NCBI RefSeq assembly: GCF_000725125.1
Contig: NZ_JFCB01000020.1
Location: 62,001-126,000, forward strand
Reading direction: 5' to 3'
DNA: 64,000 nt
Source: Streptomyces toyocaensis
GTDB lineage: Bacteria > Actinomycetota > Actinomycetes > Streptomycetales > Streptomycetaceae
A program made the translations under genes and the position numbers. Positions 1-8,004 of this stretch are shown here, one piece after another (positions within the stretch are counted from its first letter, which is position 1; each line of letters starts with the position of its first letter). A model generated the notes under the pieces. That model was given only the letters and a program-made list of their open reading frames with translations, did not search any database and was not told the origin of the DNA.

Positions 1-2847
1 TCCGCGCACGGTGCCGTTCTTGTGCCGCAGGTACTCCAGTTCGCGGTCGACCTTGAAGGTGACGCCCTTGGTGGTGGCGCCCAGGGAGTCCAGCAGGGGG
101 CCGAGGGCGCCCATCTTGTCGGCGACGGCACCGTAGTCGCGCTCCACGGTGATCAGTTTCGGCATCGTGCGGCCCGGAACCGGCTCGCACTCCCCCGCCT
201 TCCAGTCCCGTACCCGCCCGTGCGGGGTGGCCAGCGCGTCGGGGGTGTCGTGCAGCAGCGGCGCGGCCACCAGGTCCTTGCGCACGCCGAGGTGGCCGGC
301 GGCCTGGCGGCTGAACTCCTTGGCGAGGGTGTGGAAGATGTCGAAGTCGGTGCGGGTCTGCCAGGGCGGGGCGATCGCCGGGTTGAAGGAGTGCACGAAG
401 GGGTGCATGTCCGTGCTGGACAGGTCGTACTTCTCGTACCAGGTCGCGGCCGGCAGCACGATGTCGGAGAAGACGGTGGTGCTGGTCATGCGGAAGTCGA
501 GGGTGAGCAGCAGGTCGAGCTTGCCCTCCGGTGCCTCGTCGCGCCAGACCACGTCGCGCGGGCGGGCGTCCGGCGGGGCCTCGGTGGCCCGCACCGAGGA
601 GTCGGTGCCCAGCAGGTGTTTGAGGAAGTACTCGTTGCCCTTGGCCGACGAGCCCAGCAGATTGGCCCGCCACACGGTGAGCACCCGGGGGAAGTTCTCC
701 GGCGCGTCCGGGTCCTCGCCGGCGAACCTGAGCCGCCCGGACTTCAGTTCGTCCACGACGTGGTCGGCCGGTGCCCTGCCCTCGCGTTCGGCCTCGTCCA
801 CGAGGTCCAGCGGGTTGCGGTCGAACGTGGGATAGGAGGGCATCCAGCCCATCCGGGCCGAGGCGGCGATGACGTCCGCCGTGCTCTTCCCGGCGAACGG
901 TCCGCCGGCGCCCGCCGCGGCGAGGGTGTCGGCGGAGAACGGGTCGTAGCGGAACTGGTCGCTGTGCAGGTACCAGTAGGCGGTCTGGATCATCTGGCGG
1001 GCGGGACGGTTCCAGTCGGAGGCCGTGGCGATCGCCGAGTAGCCGGTGATCGGACGGACCTTCTCCTGACCGACGTAGTGCGCCCAGCCGCCGCCGTTGA
1101 CGCCCTGGCAGCCGGTCAGGGTGGTCAGGGTGAGGAACGCGCGGTAGATGGTGTCGGAGTGGAACCAGTGGTTGGTCCCGGCCCCCATGATGATCATGGA
1201 GCGGCCTCGGGAGTCCTCCGCGTTGGCGGCGAACTCCCGGGCGATCCGCGCCGCCCGGTCGGCGTCCACTCCGGTGATCGCGGCCTGCCAGGCCGGGGTG
1301 TACGGCTCGTCCGGGTCGTCGTAGCCGGCGGGCCAGTTCCCGGGCAGTCCCTCGCGGGCCACGCCGTACTGGGCGAGCAACAGGTCGAAGACGGTGGTCA
1401 CCAGCCGTCCGGCCACCCGGCGCACCGGTACTCCGCGGCGCAGCCGTGCGGCACCGCCGTCCGGGGTGTCGAAGCGGGGCAGGCCGACGACGGCGGGCGG
1501 CTCGTCGCCGCCCTCGGCGGACAGCAGGGGGCGCACGTCACCGAGGTCGAGGTTCCACTTGCCGGCGCCGGACTCGCCGAAGCGGTCGCCGAGGGTGCCG
1601 CCCGGAACCACGGGCAGGCCCGTGGCGCCGTCCAGCAGCACGGTCCTGAAGTCGGCGTTCTCGGCCCGGGCGTGCTCGCCGCCGAGGTCGGAGGCGGTGA
1701 GGAACTTGCCCGGCGTGTACGTGCCCGGCTCGTCCTCGCTCTCGTCGAGCGCGACCAGGAAGGGAAGGTCGGTGAACCGCCGGACGTAGTCGGCGAAGTA
1801 GGGGGTCTCTCGGTCGACGAAGAACTCCTTGAGGACCACGTGCCCCATGGCCATCGCCAGCGCGCCGTCCGTGCCGGGCTGCGCGGCCAGCCACTCGTCG
1901 GCGAACTTCACGTTGTCCGCGTAGTCCGGGGAGACCGCCACCACCTTCTGGCCGCGGTAGCGGGCCTCGGCCATCCAGTGGGCGTCCGGGGTGCGGGTCA
2001 CCGGGAGGTTGGAGCCCCACATGATCAGGTATCCGGCGTCCCACCAGTCCCCGGACTCCGGTACGTCGGTCTGGTCGCCGAACACCTGGGGCGAGGCGAC
2101 GGGCAGGTCGGCGTACCAGTCGTAGAAGGAGAGCATCACCCCGCCGAGCAGGGAGTAGAACCGGGCCCCCGCCGCGTGGGAGACCATCGACATGGCCGGA
2201 ATCGGGGAGAACCCGGCCAGCCGGTCCGGACCGTGGTGCTTGATGGTGTGCACATGGGCGGCGGCGGCCATCTCCGCCGCCTCGGCCCAGGTCGCCCGGA
2301 CCAGGCCGCCCTTGCCGCGTGCCCGCTTGTAGCGGCGGGAGCGCTCGGGGTCGGAGACGATGTCCGCCCAGGCGGCCACCGGGTCCCCCAGCCGGGCCTT
2401 GGCCTCGCGGTACATCTGCAGCAGCACACCGCGGACGTAGGGGTAGCGGACCCGGGTCGGCGAGTAGGTGTACCAGGAGAAGGCCGCTCCCCTGGGGCAA
2501 CCGCGCGGCTCGTACTCGGGGCGGTCCGGGCCGACGGACGGATAGTCGGTCTGCTGGGCCTCCCAGGTGATGATCCCGTCCTTGACGTACACCTTCCAGG
2601 AACAGGACCCGGTGCAGTTGACGCCGTGGGTGGAGCGCACCACCTTGTCGTGCGACCAGCGGTCGCGGTAGAACTCGTCCGCCTGACGGCCGCCCTTGCG
2701 GTGCATCGAGCGCAGGTCCCCGGACACCTCGGCCCGTGTGAAGAAGCGGCGTGAGCGGACCAGTGCCTGAGCCACCTCACCGTCCATCCCCGGGGGGTTC
2801 TCCGCCCGGCCCGCCGTTCCCGGTGCCGGGCTCGCCTCCGTGCTCAC
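1..2847 (-). CDS. narG: Respiratory nitrate reductase alpha subunit, NarG (first copy, 3' end outside window)
   Basis: NarG is the molybdenum catalytic subunit of membrane-bound nitrate reductase; it reduces nitrate to nitrite with quinol electrons delivered by NarI and NarH. 949 codons are visible; the family is about 1,230 residues, so the C-terminal quarter and any narHJI lie left of the window. Near the N-terminus are THGVNCTGSCSW and PRGCPRG, the His/Cys ligands of the FS0 iron-sulfur cluster. They are followed by SFYDWYADLP and WGSNLPVTRTPDAH, typical of the Mo-bisMGD site, and by GTNHWFHSDTIYR. The GTG start at 2847 follows AAGGAG. The protein is clearly paralogous over its visible length to the NarG encoded at 11344 on the other strand. 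About 190 bp separate it from the hemerythrin gene upstream, enough for its own promoter. Confidence 0.96.
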   Translation of the reverse strand, partial: MSTEASPAPGTAGRAENPPGMDGEVAQALVRSRRFFTRAEVSGDLRSMHRKGGRQADEFYRDRWSHDKVVRSTHGVNCTGSCSWKVYVKDGIITWEAQQTDYPSVGPDRPEYEPRGCPRGAAFSWYTYSPTRVRYPYVRGVLLQMYREAKARLGDPVAAWADIVSDPERSRRYKRARGKGGLVRATWAEAAEMAAAAHVHTIKHHGPDRLAGFSPIPAMSMVSHAAGARFYSLLGGVMLSFYDWYADLPVASPQVFGDQTDVPESGDWWDAGYLIMWGSNLPVTRTPDAHWMAEARYRGQKVVAVSPDYADNVKFADEWLAAQPGTDGALAMAMGHVVLKEFFVDRETPYFADYVRRFTDLPFLVALDESEDEPGTYTPGKFLTASDLGGEHARAENADFRTVLLDGATGLPVVPGGTLGDRFGESGAGKWNLDLGDVRPLLSAEGGDEPPAVVGLPRFDTPDGGAARLRRGVPVRRVAGRLVTTVFDLLLAQYGVAREGLPGNWPAGYDDPDEPYTPAWQAAITGVDADRAARIAREFAANAEDSRGRSMIIMGAGTNHWFHSDTIYRAFLTLTTLTGCQGVNGGGWAHYVGQEKVRPITGYSAIATASDWNRPARQMIQTAYWYLHSDQFRYDPFSADTLAAAGAGGPFAGKSTADVIAASARMGWMPSYPTFDRNPLDLVDEAEREGRAPADHVVDELKSGRLRFAGEDPDAPENFPRVLTVWRANLLGSSAKGNEYFLKHLLGTDSSVRATEAPPDARPRDVVWRDEAPEGKLDLLLTLDFRMTSTTVFSDIVLPAATWYEKYDLSSTDMHPFVHSFNPAIAPPWQTRTDFDIFHTLAKEFSRQAAGHLGVRKDLVAAPLLHDTPDALATPHGRVRDWKAGECEPVPGRTMPKLITVERDYGAVADKMGALGPLLDSLGATTKGVTFKVDRELEYLRHKNGTVRG

Positions 2848-2939
2848 TCCGCCGCTCCTTCCCGGACGCCGCGCGCCCGCGGGATGCCACTCGGGCCCCG
2901 GCCGTCGTACGCACTGGCTCGCCTTACCTGACTGCCGGA

Positions 2940-2980
2940 CAGATATGCGGAGACAGAGCAACTTTTCGACCGCGAGTCCC
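2940..2980 (-). promoter_or_regulatory. Candidate narG1 promoter with imperfect DevR/OsdR-like box
   Basis: On the minus strand, GGGACTCGCGGTCG (2980-2967) resembles the GGGCC-N4-GGCCC palindrome seen at narG2 but has one mismatch in the right arm. A possible -10 hexamer TATCTG lies at 2945-2940, about 3 bp closer to the box than at the other sites. It would give a leader of roughly 85 nt before the GTG at 2847. This is inference from pattern and position only. Confidence 0.35.
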
Positions 2981-3039
2981 TTTGTACCCTCCTTTCACGC
3001 CGTCCGGGAGGTGGAGCGGGCGACCGGAGCGGGCCCGTC

Positions 3040-3513
3040 TCACCCGGCCGGCTGCTCCATGCGGGTGCCGGCGCGGGCGCGCACGGCCTCGACCGCCTCC
3101 CACTCCTCGGTGGACAGCGCCGCCAGAGCGGCCGGGAAGACGCCGTCCTGTTCCTTCAGGATGTGCAGGCGCAGCAGGTCGAGCGTCCGGATCAGCCGGT
3201 CCGGCCAGGTGGCGTCCCGCGGCGTGCCCGCCCCGGCCTCCGCCAGCACGGCCTCGATCCGGCGGTGCTCCTCCTCCAGGGCGGCCAGCTGCTCGGGGAA
3301 CTCGTCGGCCAGCGCGGGGAACAGCCCGTGCTCCTCCACCTCGGTGTGGGGCTCCAGCACCTCGCCGATCCGGCGGGCCAGTTCCGCCATCCGGCCGATG
3401 TCACCGTCGCGACGGGCGTCACGGACGTGGCTGATCAGGTGCACCACCTCGTCGTGCTCGCGGGTGAGCTCGTCGATCGCCGTGAGCGACTGGCAGCCGC
3501 AGTACTCGCACAT
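3040..3513 (-). CDS. Hemerythrin-like HHE domain protein with N-terminal CxxCxC
   Basis: 157 residues. Hemerythrin domains are four-helix bundles that hold a di-iron site and bind O2 or NO. The expected ligands are visible: REHDEVVHLISH near residue 19, PHTEVEEHGLFPAL near 55, EEEHRRI near 80 and LHILKEQDGVFPA near 116. The protein opens with MCEYCGC, a Cys cluster that could bind metal or be redox-active. The gene lies 27 bp downstream of narK, so the two are probably co-transcribed, and 190 bp upstream of narG1. The context suggests an oxygen or NO sensing or scavenging role in nitrate respiration; this is inference. Confidence 0.9.
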   Translation of the reverse strand: MCEYCGCQSLTAIDELTREHDEVVHLISHVRDARRDGDIGRMAELARRIGEVLEPHTEVEEHGLFPALADEFPEQLAALEEEHRRIEAVLAEAGAGTPRDATWPDRLIRTLDLLRLHILKEQDGVFPAALAALSTEEWEAVEAVRARAGTRMEQPAG

Positions 3514-3540
3514 GATGTGACTCCTTGACGCGGTGAGAGG

Positions 3541-4788
3541 TCAGTGCGGCTGGGCGGCGGGGTCCCGGCGGTCGATGCCGCGGCGGACGACGGTCCCGGT
3601 GTAGGCCAGCGCGGCCGCGGCCACCAGGGCCAGCAGGATCAGGCCCCAGGCGTAGGAGCCGTACGTGCCGTACAGGGCGCCCATCACCAGCGGGGGCAGG
3701 AAGCCGCCGAGGCCGCCGGCCGCGCCGACCACGCCGGTGACCGATCCGACCTTGTTCGCCGGGGCCAGCAGGGCCACCAGGGCGAAGACGGCGCCGCTGC
3801 CCGCGCCGAGCGCGGCGGCCATGGCGAGGAAGGCGAGGGTGCCGACGGGTGCCAGGGACGGGGTGAACGCCTGCACGACCGCGCCGGCGGCCACCAGGGC
3901 CAGTGCGCCGTTCAGCACCCGCACCGGTCCGATGCGGTCCGACAGCCAGCCGCCGACGGGCCGCATGGCCACGGCCAGCAGCACGAACCCGGCCATGCGG
4001 TTGGCCGCGTCCGCCTGGGTGAGCCCGTAACCGGTCTTGAGGTAGGTGGGCAGGTACACGGAGAAGGCGACGTAGCCGCCGAAGGCCACCGCGTACAGGG
4101 CGGATGCCTGCCAGGTGACGCCCAGCTTGAAGGTGGCGGTCAGCCGGCGGGCCAGTGGCTCGGTCGGCACGGTCCGGCCGGGGGCGTCGCGCAGCAGGAG
4201 GGCCGAGACGGCCGCGTACACGGCGAGCACCCCGGCGGTGATGAGGAAGGGGTTGGCCATTCCGTTGGCGTCGACGAGCTTGACCGTGGTGAGCGCGCTG
4301 ATCGCGGTACCGCCCATGCCGGCTCCGAAGATCCCGATGGCCAGGCCTCGGCGCTCGGGAGGGAACCACGCGCTGACGAACGGCACGCCGACGGCGAACG
4401 CGGTGCCGCCGATCCCGAGGAAGAAGCCGCCGGCCAGCAGCGCGGGGAGCGAGGAGTGCCCGGCCAGACCCAGGTAGAGCACGGGCACGATGGTGGCCGC
4501 GGAGACCAGCGGGAACATCACCCGTCCGCCGAACCGGTCGGTGAGGGCGCCGACCGGGATGCGGCCCAGGGAGCCGACGATCACCGGCACGGCCACCAGC
4601 AGCGACTGCTGGAACGACGACAGGCCCAGGGAGTCCTGGAGCCGGGGGGCGAGAGGGCTGAGCAGGGCCCAGGCCCAGAAGTTCAGGGCGAACCCGGCCG
4701 TGGCCAGGGCCAGCATCAGCCAGGCCCGGCCGGTCACGGCCGCACCGGGTCGCGGTGCTCGATTCGTAGTGCTCGACGGCTGGAGCAT
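3541..4788 (-). CDS. narK: Nitrate/nitrite transporter, NarK family (MFS)
   Basis: Major facilitator protein of 415 residues with about 12 hydrophobic helices. It carries GALTDRFGGRVMFP after helix 2 and NarK-type glycine-rich segments (GAGMGGTAISALTT, GAAGGLGGFLPP). NarK proteins import nitrate and/or export nitrite for respiratory nitrate reduction. I start at ATG 4788, which has GGAGG nine bases upstream; an in-frame ATG 39 bases earlier (4827) has no good ribosome site. It precedes the hemerythrin gene by 27 bp and lies in the same leftward group as narG1, so it probably serves both nitrate reductases of the island. Confidence 0.93.
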   Translation of the reverse strand: MLQPSSTTNRAPRPGAAVTGRAWLMLALATAGFALNFWAWALLSPLAPRLQDSLGLSSFQQSLLVAVPVIVGSLGRIPVGALTDRFGGRVMFPLVSAATIVPVLYLGLAGHSSLPALLAGGFFLGIGGTAFAVGVPFVSAWFPPERRGLAIGIFGAGMGGTAISALTTVKLVDANGMANPFLITAGVLAVYAAVSALLLRDAPGRTVPTEPLARRLTATFKLGVTWQASALYAVAFGGYVAFSVYLPTYLKTGYGLTQADAANRMAGFVLLAVAMRPVGGWLSDRIGPVRVLNGALALVAAGAVVQAFTPSLAPVGTLAFLAMAAALGAGSGAVFALVALLAPANKVGSVTGVVGAAGGLGGFLPPLVMGALYGTYGSYAWGLILLALVAAAALAYTGTVVRRGIDRRDPAAQPH

Positions 4789-4853
4789 GCCGCCCGTCCT
4801 CCCTGTTCGCGGTGCGGCCCGTAACACGTCGGTGCCGCGGGTACCCGGGCTCT

Positions 4854-4897
4854 GTGCCGGCGTCCCACGACCACTATCGGCCGGGGGACGCCGGCAC
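4854..4897 (-). terminator. Terminator hairpin after the nitroreductase gene
   Basis: A perfect 13-bp inverted repeat (GTGCCGGCGTCCC at 4854-4866, complement at 4885-4897) with an 18-nt loop begins 12 bp past the nitroreductase stop. It has no T-tract, as is common in actinobacteria. It separates the nitroreductase gene from the narK unit. Confidence 0.75.
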
Positions 4898-4908
4898 GCG
4901 TTGGGCCG

Positions 4909-5946
4909 TCAGTCCTTCGTGCCGGGGTCCGGCGGTCCCGGTTGCGAGGCCCGAACGGCGCGCGGCACCGGCCGGTCGGCCGGGCGTGCCGCGGCCCTGG
5001 GCGTCCGCGTTCCGCGGGTATCGGGGCCGTAACCGAAGCGGATCAGCACGTGCGGGCTGCACCACTTGGCCGCGGGGACCCGCATCGCCGCCCGCAGGTC
5101 CGGCCACTCCATGGCCTGGTGCAGGAGCGAGGTCCGCACCCCGTGCACGGTGGCCACCAGCAGCGCCCGTTCCAGGGCCTGACCCGCCAGCAGCCAGTCA
5201 CGCGGCCGGTCGCCGACGGTCCACACCAGGGCGACCTGGGCGTGCCGTTCGAACCGCAGCCGCGGCCGCCCGGGCGCGGGCGCCCTGCCGGTGAAGTCAC
5301 GCATCGGCATGCGTCCGGCGGCGTCGAGCGGGCGGGAGGTGGTGAACGGGATGCCGTAGGGGCTCGATCCGGGCGGGGCGATCCAGGCGCGGCTCTCCGC
5401 CGTGCGCGCCTCGTCCGCGGTGTTGCGCAGTTCGGCCGCCGACGTCACCCGCAGCAGCCGGCGGGTGTGGACGATGTCCGGGACGTACAGGTGCGCGCCC
5501 TCGGCCCGCGCGGCGGCGGCCATGTCGGCGACGACCGGCTCGGGCACCGGACGGCCGGTGAACGGCATGCGGCTGGAATGGCGCCGGGAGACGGCCGTGT
5601 ACAGCGTGCGGTAGCCCGGCGCGGTGCCGGCGGGGACGGTCAGCTGCACGGTGGCGAGCAGTCCGGGGTCGTACGGGTCCGGCAGCAGGTGGGGCACGGG
5701 CTGCCAGCCGAGGTGGGCCGCGGCGACCCGCAGGTTGAACACCGCCGAGCCCGCGGACAGGTACATGGCCCGCCCTTCCGGGTCGGCCAGGGCCAGGGAC
5801 CGGCTGCGGTCGGCGTGGACCGTGACCGCCCGGGTGCTCAGGTCGAAGCCGAAGCGCCAGGGCTGCGTGTTGTGGATCGACGGCGCCGCCACCGCCGCGG
5901 CCAGCAGCGTCTCCAGCGCGAGGGCGTCGATCTTGTCGGTGTGCAT
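4909..5946 (-). CDS. Acg-family nitroreductase-like FMN protein
   Basis: 345 residues. The N-terminus has the Acg/Rv2032-type signature AAAVAAPSIHNTQPWRF, then SAGSAVFNLRVAAAHLGW. Further on are RRHSSRMPF near residue 125, PHVLIRFGYG near 315 and a Pro/Arg-rich tail. Acg proteins are nitroreductase-fold proteins found in dormancy regulons; in Mycobacterium tuberculosis Rv2032 belongs to the DosR (DevR) regulon, and enzymatic activity of this subgroup is uncertain. The ATG at 5946 follows GAGGAGCC. A GGGCC-N4-GGCCC palindrome lies about 90 bp upstream, fitting control by the DevR/OsdR-type regulator at 18768. The function on nitro-compounds or as an FMN store is inferred. Confidence 0.88.
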   Translation of the reverse strand: MHTDKIDALALETLLAAAVAAPSIHNTQPWRFGFDLSTRAVTVHADRSRSLALADPEGRAMYLSAGSAVFNLRVAAAHLGWQPVPHLLPDPYDPGLLATVQLTVPAGTAPGYRTLYTAVSRRHSSRMPFTGRPVPEPVVADMAAAARAEGAHLYVPDIVHTRRLLRVTSAAELRNTADEARTAESRAWIAPPGSSPYGIPFTTSRPLDAAGRMPMRDFTGRAPAPGRPRLRFERHAQVALVWTVGDRPRDWLLAGQALERALLVATVHGVRTSLLHQAMEWPDLRAAMRVPAAKWCSPHVLIRFGYGPDTRGTRTPRAAARPADRPVPRAVRASQPGPPDPGTKD

Positions 5947-6031
5947 CGTGGCTCCTCGCTGTGCGGGAACTCGGGGGTGGAGGAGGACTGTCCTTGATCC
6001 CCACCCTCCGGCACCGCCCCGCGCGCGACGA

Positions 6032-6045
6032 GGGCCACCCGGCCC
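6032..6045. promoter_or_regulatory. DevR/OsdR-like box upstream of the nitroreductase gene
   Basis: GGGCCACCCGGCCC matches the half-sites and spacing of the palindromes in front of narG2 (11293) and the response regulator (19532). It is centred about 92 bp upstream of the nitroreductase ATG. I see no convincing -10 hexamer at the matching distance, so regulation is a hypothesis. Confidence 0.4.
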
Positions 6046-6136
6046 ATCGCCCAGTGCCGAGCGGACCCGGGGGTGACGTGCGGATCGGGACGCGGGACGG
6101 GGCGGCGGCGCCTCGCCGGCCCCTGCCCGGGACGTG

Positions 6137-6583
6137 CTACGTGGCCGGCAGGGCGGTGGCGAGGAGGACGACGCCGAGTGAGCCGACGAGCGAGACGACG
6201 GCGAGGGCCCGTGCCAGGTCGGCGCGGTGGCGCGCGTGGGCGATGCCATGCGCGGCCGCGGCGGCCATGACCACGGCGAACAGGGCGAGTTTGGCCGCCA
6301 GGGTGCGGCCGTAGCCGGGTTCGGCGAGCGACGCCCAGGTGACGCCCTTGTGCCAGGCCATCGCGACACCCGTGCCGAGCTGCACCGGCAGGAACAGCGC
6401 CCCGGTGAGCATCCCGAACCGGCGTCCCGCCTCGGCGGTGAAGCGGTCCTTGGCCTCGGGGCCGAGCAGACGCCTGGCGAGCGGCAGGATCACCAGCGAC
6501 AGGGCCAGCTGTCCCCCGACCCACAGCGCGGCACCGGCCACATGCGCGAACCGCACCAGGGACCAGAGTCCCACCGTGTCCAC
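6137..6583 (-). CDS. CopD-like integral membrane protein
   Basis: 148 residues with four predicted membrane helices. His residues lie in the first helix (LVRFAHVAGAALWVGGQL), with further ones in MAWHKG and AHGIAHARHR. This resembles the CopD/DUF2269 group, which is linked to copper or heme membrane functions. The GTG start at 6583 overlaps the TAG stop of the nirK-like gene by one base, so translation is probably coupled. Downstream of a copper nitrite reductase it could help copper delivery, electron entry from the membrane, or anchoring. I infer this from context, since the exact substrate is not visible. Confidence 0.8.
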   Translation of the reverse strand: MDTVGLWSLVRFAHVAGAALWVGGQLALSLVILPLARRLLGPEAKDRFTAEAGRRFGMLTGALFLPVQLGTGVAMAWHKGVTWASLAEPGYGRTLAAKLALFAVVMAAAAAHGIAHARHRADLARALAVVSLVGSLGVVLLATALPAT

Positions 6584-8004
6584 TACCGGGTCACCTCCAC
6601 CGTGCCGTGCGCCCCGGCCTCGGCGTGCCGCATGTCATGGTCGACGAAGGCGTAGTGCCCGGCCTCGGGGAACGTGGTCTCGACGAACCCGCCCTGGGCG
6701 GGGGCCAGGTCCAGCACCTGCGCCCCGCCCGGCCGGCCGGGCGTCAGCAGGTAGGCGCCCTCCTTGTACACCGTGTCGAAGACGGTCCCCACGATGTGGA
6801 AGGCGACGGGGTCGCTCGGTCCGGCGTCGACCACCCAGAACCGGGCCCGGTCCCCGGCCTTCACGGTCAGGGGCCGCTTGGCGTATTGGGCGGCGGCACC
6901 GTTGAAGACCCAGGCGTCGGGCGTGCCCTCGCGCATCTTGGCCACCTGGGCGGTGCTGCCCGGGGGGCCCAGGTAGAGCGCGGAGGAGACCAGGAGGTAT
7001 TCGTGGTCCACCTTCCTCAGATCCGGCGGGTCGATGACGACGGCGCCGTACATGCCGTTGCCGATGTGCTGGAGCATGGGGGCGGTGCTGCAGTGGTACA
7101 GCCAGGCTCCGGCCCGCTCCGCGCGGAACCGGTAGACCAGGCGTTCGCCGGGCTCGAGGGTGCGCATGGGCCGGTCGGGGGCAAGCGAGCCGGCGTGGAA
7201 GTCGATGCCGTGGCCCATGCCCTCGTCGTCGTTGACCAGGGTGATCTCGAAGACGTCGCCGACCCTGCCACGCAGGGTGGGGCCGGGGGCGGTGCCGCCG
7301 AAGGTCCACATCTGCTGTTTCACGCCGGGGGCGACCTCGGCCGTGGTGTGGGCGGCGCGCAGCTCCACCTTGTGAAGGCGCCCGCCGGGGGCGGGGGCGA
7401 GGTCGGCGGTGCGCTCGCGCCAGCCCCGGGAGAAGTCGGCGCCGAGGTCCGGGCCGGTGCCGCCGCCGGGCGCGGAGTGGCCGCCGTGCCCGCCGTCGGT
7501 GGAGTCGCCGTGCGCGTCCCCGGCCGCCCGGTGGGCGGAGCCGGCGCCGGTGTCGCGGACGACGATGTCCAGCGTCATGCCGGCCGCGCGGTGCCCGGGC
7601 AGGGTGCACCACGCCTCGCGGTCCCCGGTGACCGTCCCGAGGTCGAGGGTACGGCTCTGGCCGCGGGTGAGCAGCGGGGTGGCGGGCCCGTCCTCCACCT
7701 TGAGGTCGTGGCGCACGGCGTCGGTGTTGGTGACCTTCAGGCGCAGGGCGGTGCCCTCGGCGACCTCGATGCGGGCGGGGCGGACGCGCATGCCCGCCAG
7801 GGTCACCTCGACGGTCCGTGTGACGGTGGTGCCCCCGGCCCCCGTGCCCGCGGCGACCGCGGGATCACCGGTCCCGCCGCCGCTGTTGGCGGCGAGCACG
7901 GCCAGTACGGTCAGTACGGCGCCGGCCGCCGTGCCCAGCAGGGCGGGCCGGCGGGCGGGGCCGCCCGCGCCGGCGGGTGCGGACCCGTCCTGCTTGCCGG
8001 TCAC
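6583..8004 (-). CDS. nirK: Copper nitrite reductase (NirK-type) fused to an N-terminal cupredoxin
   Basis: 473 residues: N-terminal membrane or signal segment (about 20-45), a cupredoxin domain (about 65-170), a His/Gly-rich linker, then two cupredoxin domains of NirK type (about 200-473). The first domain keeps a type-1 copper motif, CTLPGHRAAGM. The NirK part has GHGIDFHAG near 264 (type-1 His, Asp, type-2 His), LYHCSTAP near 303 (type-2 His, type-1 Cys), QHIGNGM near 313 (type-1 His and Met), FHIVG near 402 (second catalytic His) and VDHDM near 453 (third type-2 His). All copper and catalytic positions of nitrite reductases thus appear present, supporting NO2- to NO rather than a laccase. 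The GTG start overlaps the radical SAM stop (GTGA); GAGGAG precedes it. An N-terminal cupredoxin fusion is known from Hyphomicrobium NirK. Confidence 0.85.
   Translation of the reverse strand: MTGKQDGSAPAGAGGPARRPALLGTAAGAVLTVLAVLAANSGGGTGDPAVAAGTGAGGTTVTRTVEVTLAGMRVRPARIEVAEGTALRLKVTNTDAVRHDLKVEDGPATPLLTRGQSRTLDLGTVTGDREAWCTLPGHRAAGMTLDIVVRDTGAGSAHRAAGDAHGDSTDGGHGGHSAPGGGTGPDLGADFSRGWRERTADLAPAPGGRLHKVELRAAHTTAEVAPGVKQQMWTFGGTAPGPTLRGRVGDVFEITLVNDDEGMGHGIDFHAGSLAPDRPMRTLEPGERLVYRFRAERAGAWLYHCSTAPMLQHIGNGMYGAVVIDPPDLRKVDHEYLLVSSALYLGPPGSTAQVAKMREGTPDAWVFNGAAAQYAKRPLTVKAGDRARFWVVDAGPSDPVAFHIVGTVFDTVYKEGAYLLTPGRPGGAQVLDLAPAQGGFVETTFPEAGHYAFVDHDMRHAEAGAHGTVEVTR

Noticed and set aside
22-2754. 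Long open frame on the plus strand
   Set aside because: It is antisense to narG1; the protein is low-complexity Gly/Val/Arg without family likeness, an effect of high GC at third codon positions.
6583-8004. Laccase or general multicopper oxidase annotation
   Set aside because: The His-x-x-Asp-x-His pattern, the domain-2 His and the type-2 ligands fit nitrite reductase, and the trinuclear HxH pairs of laccases are absent.
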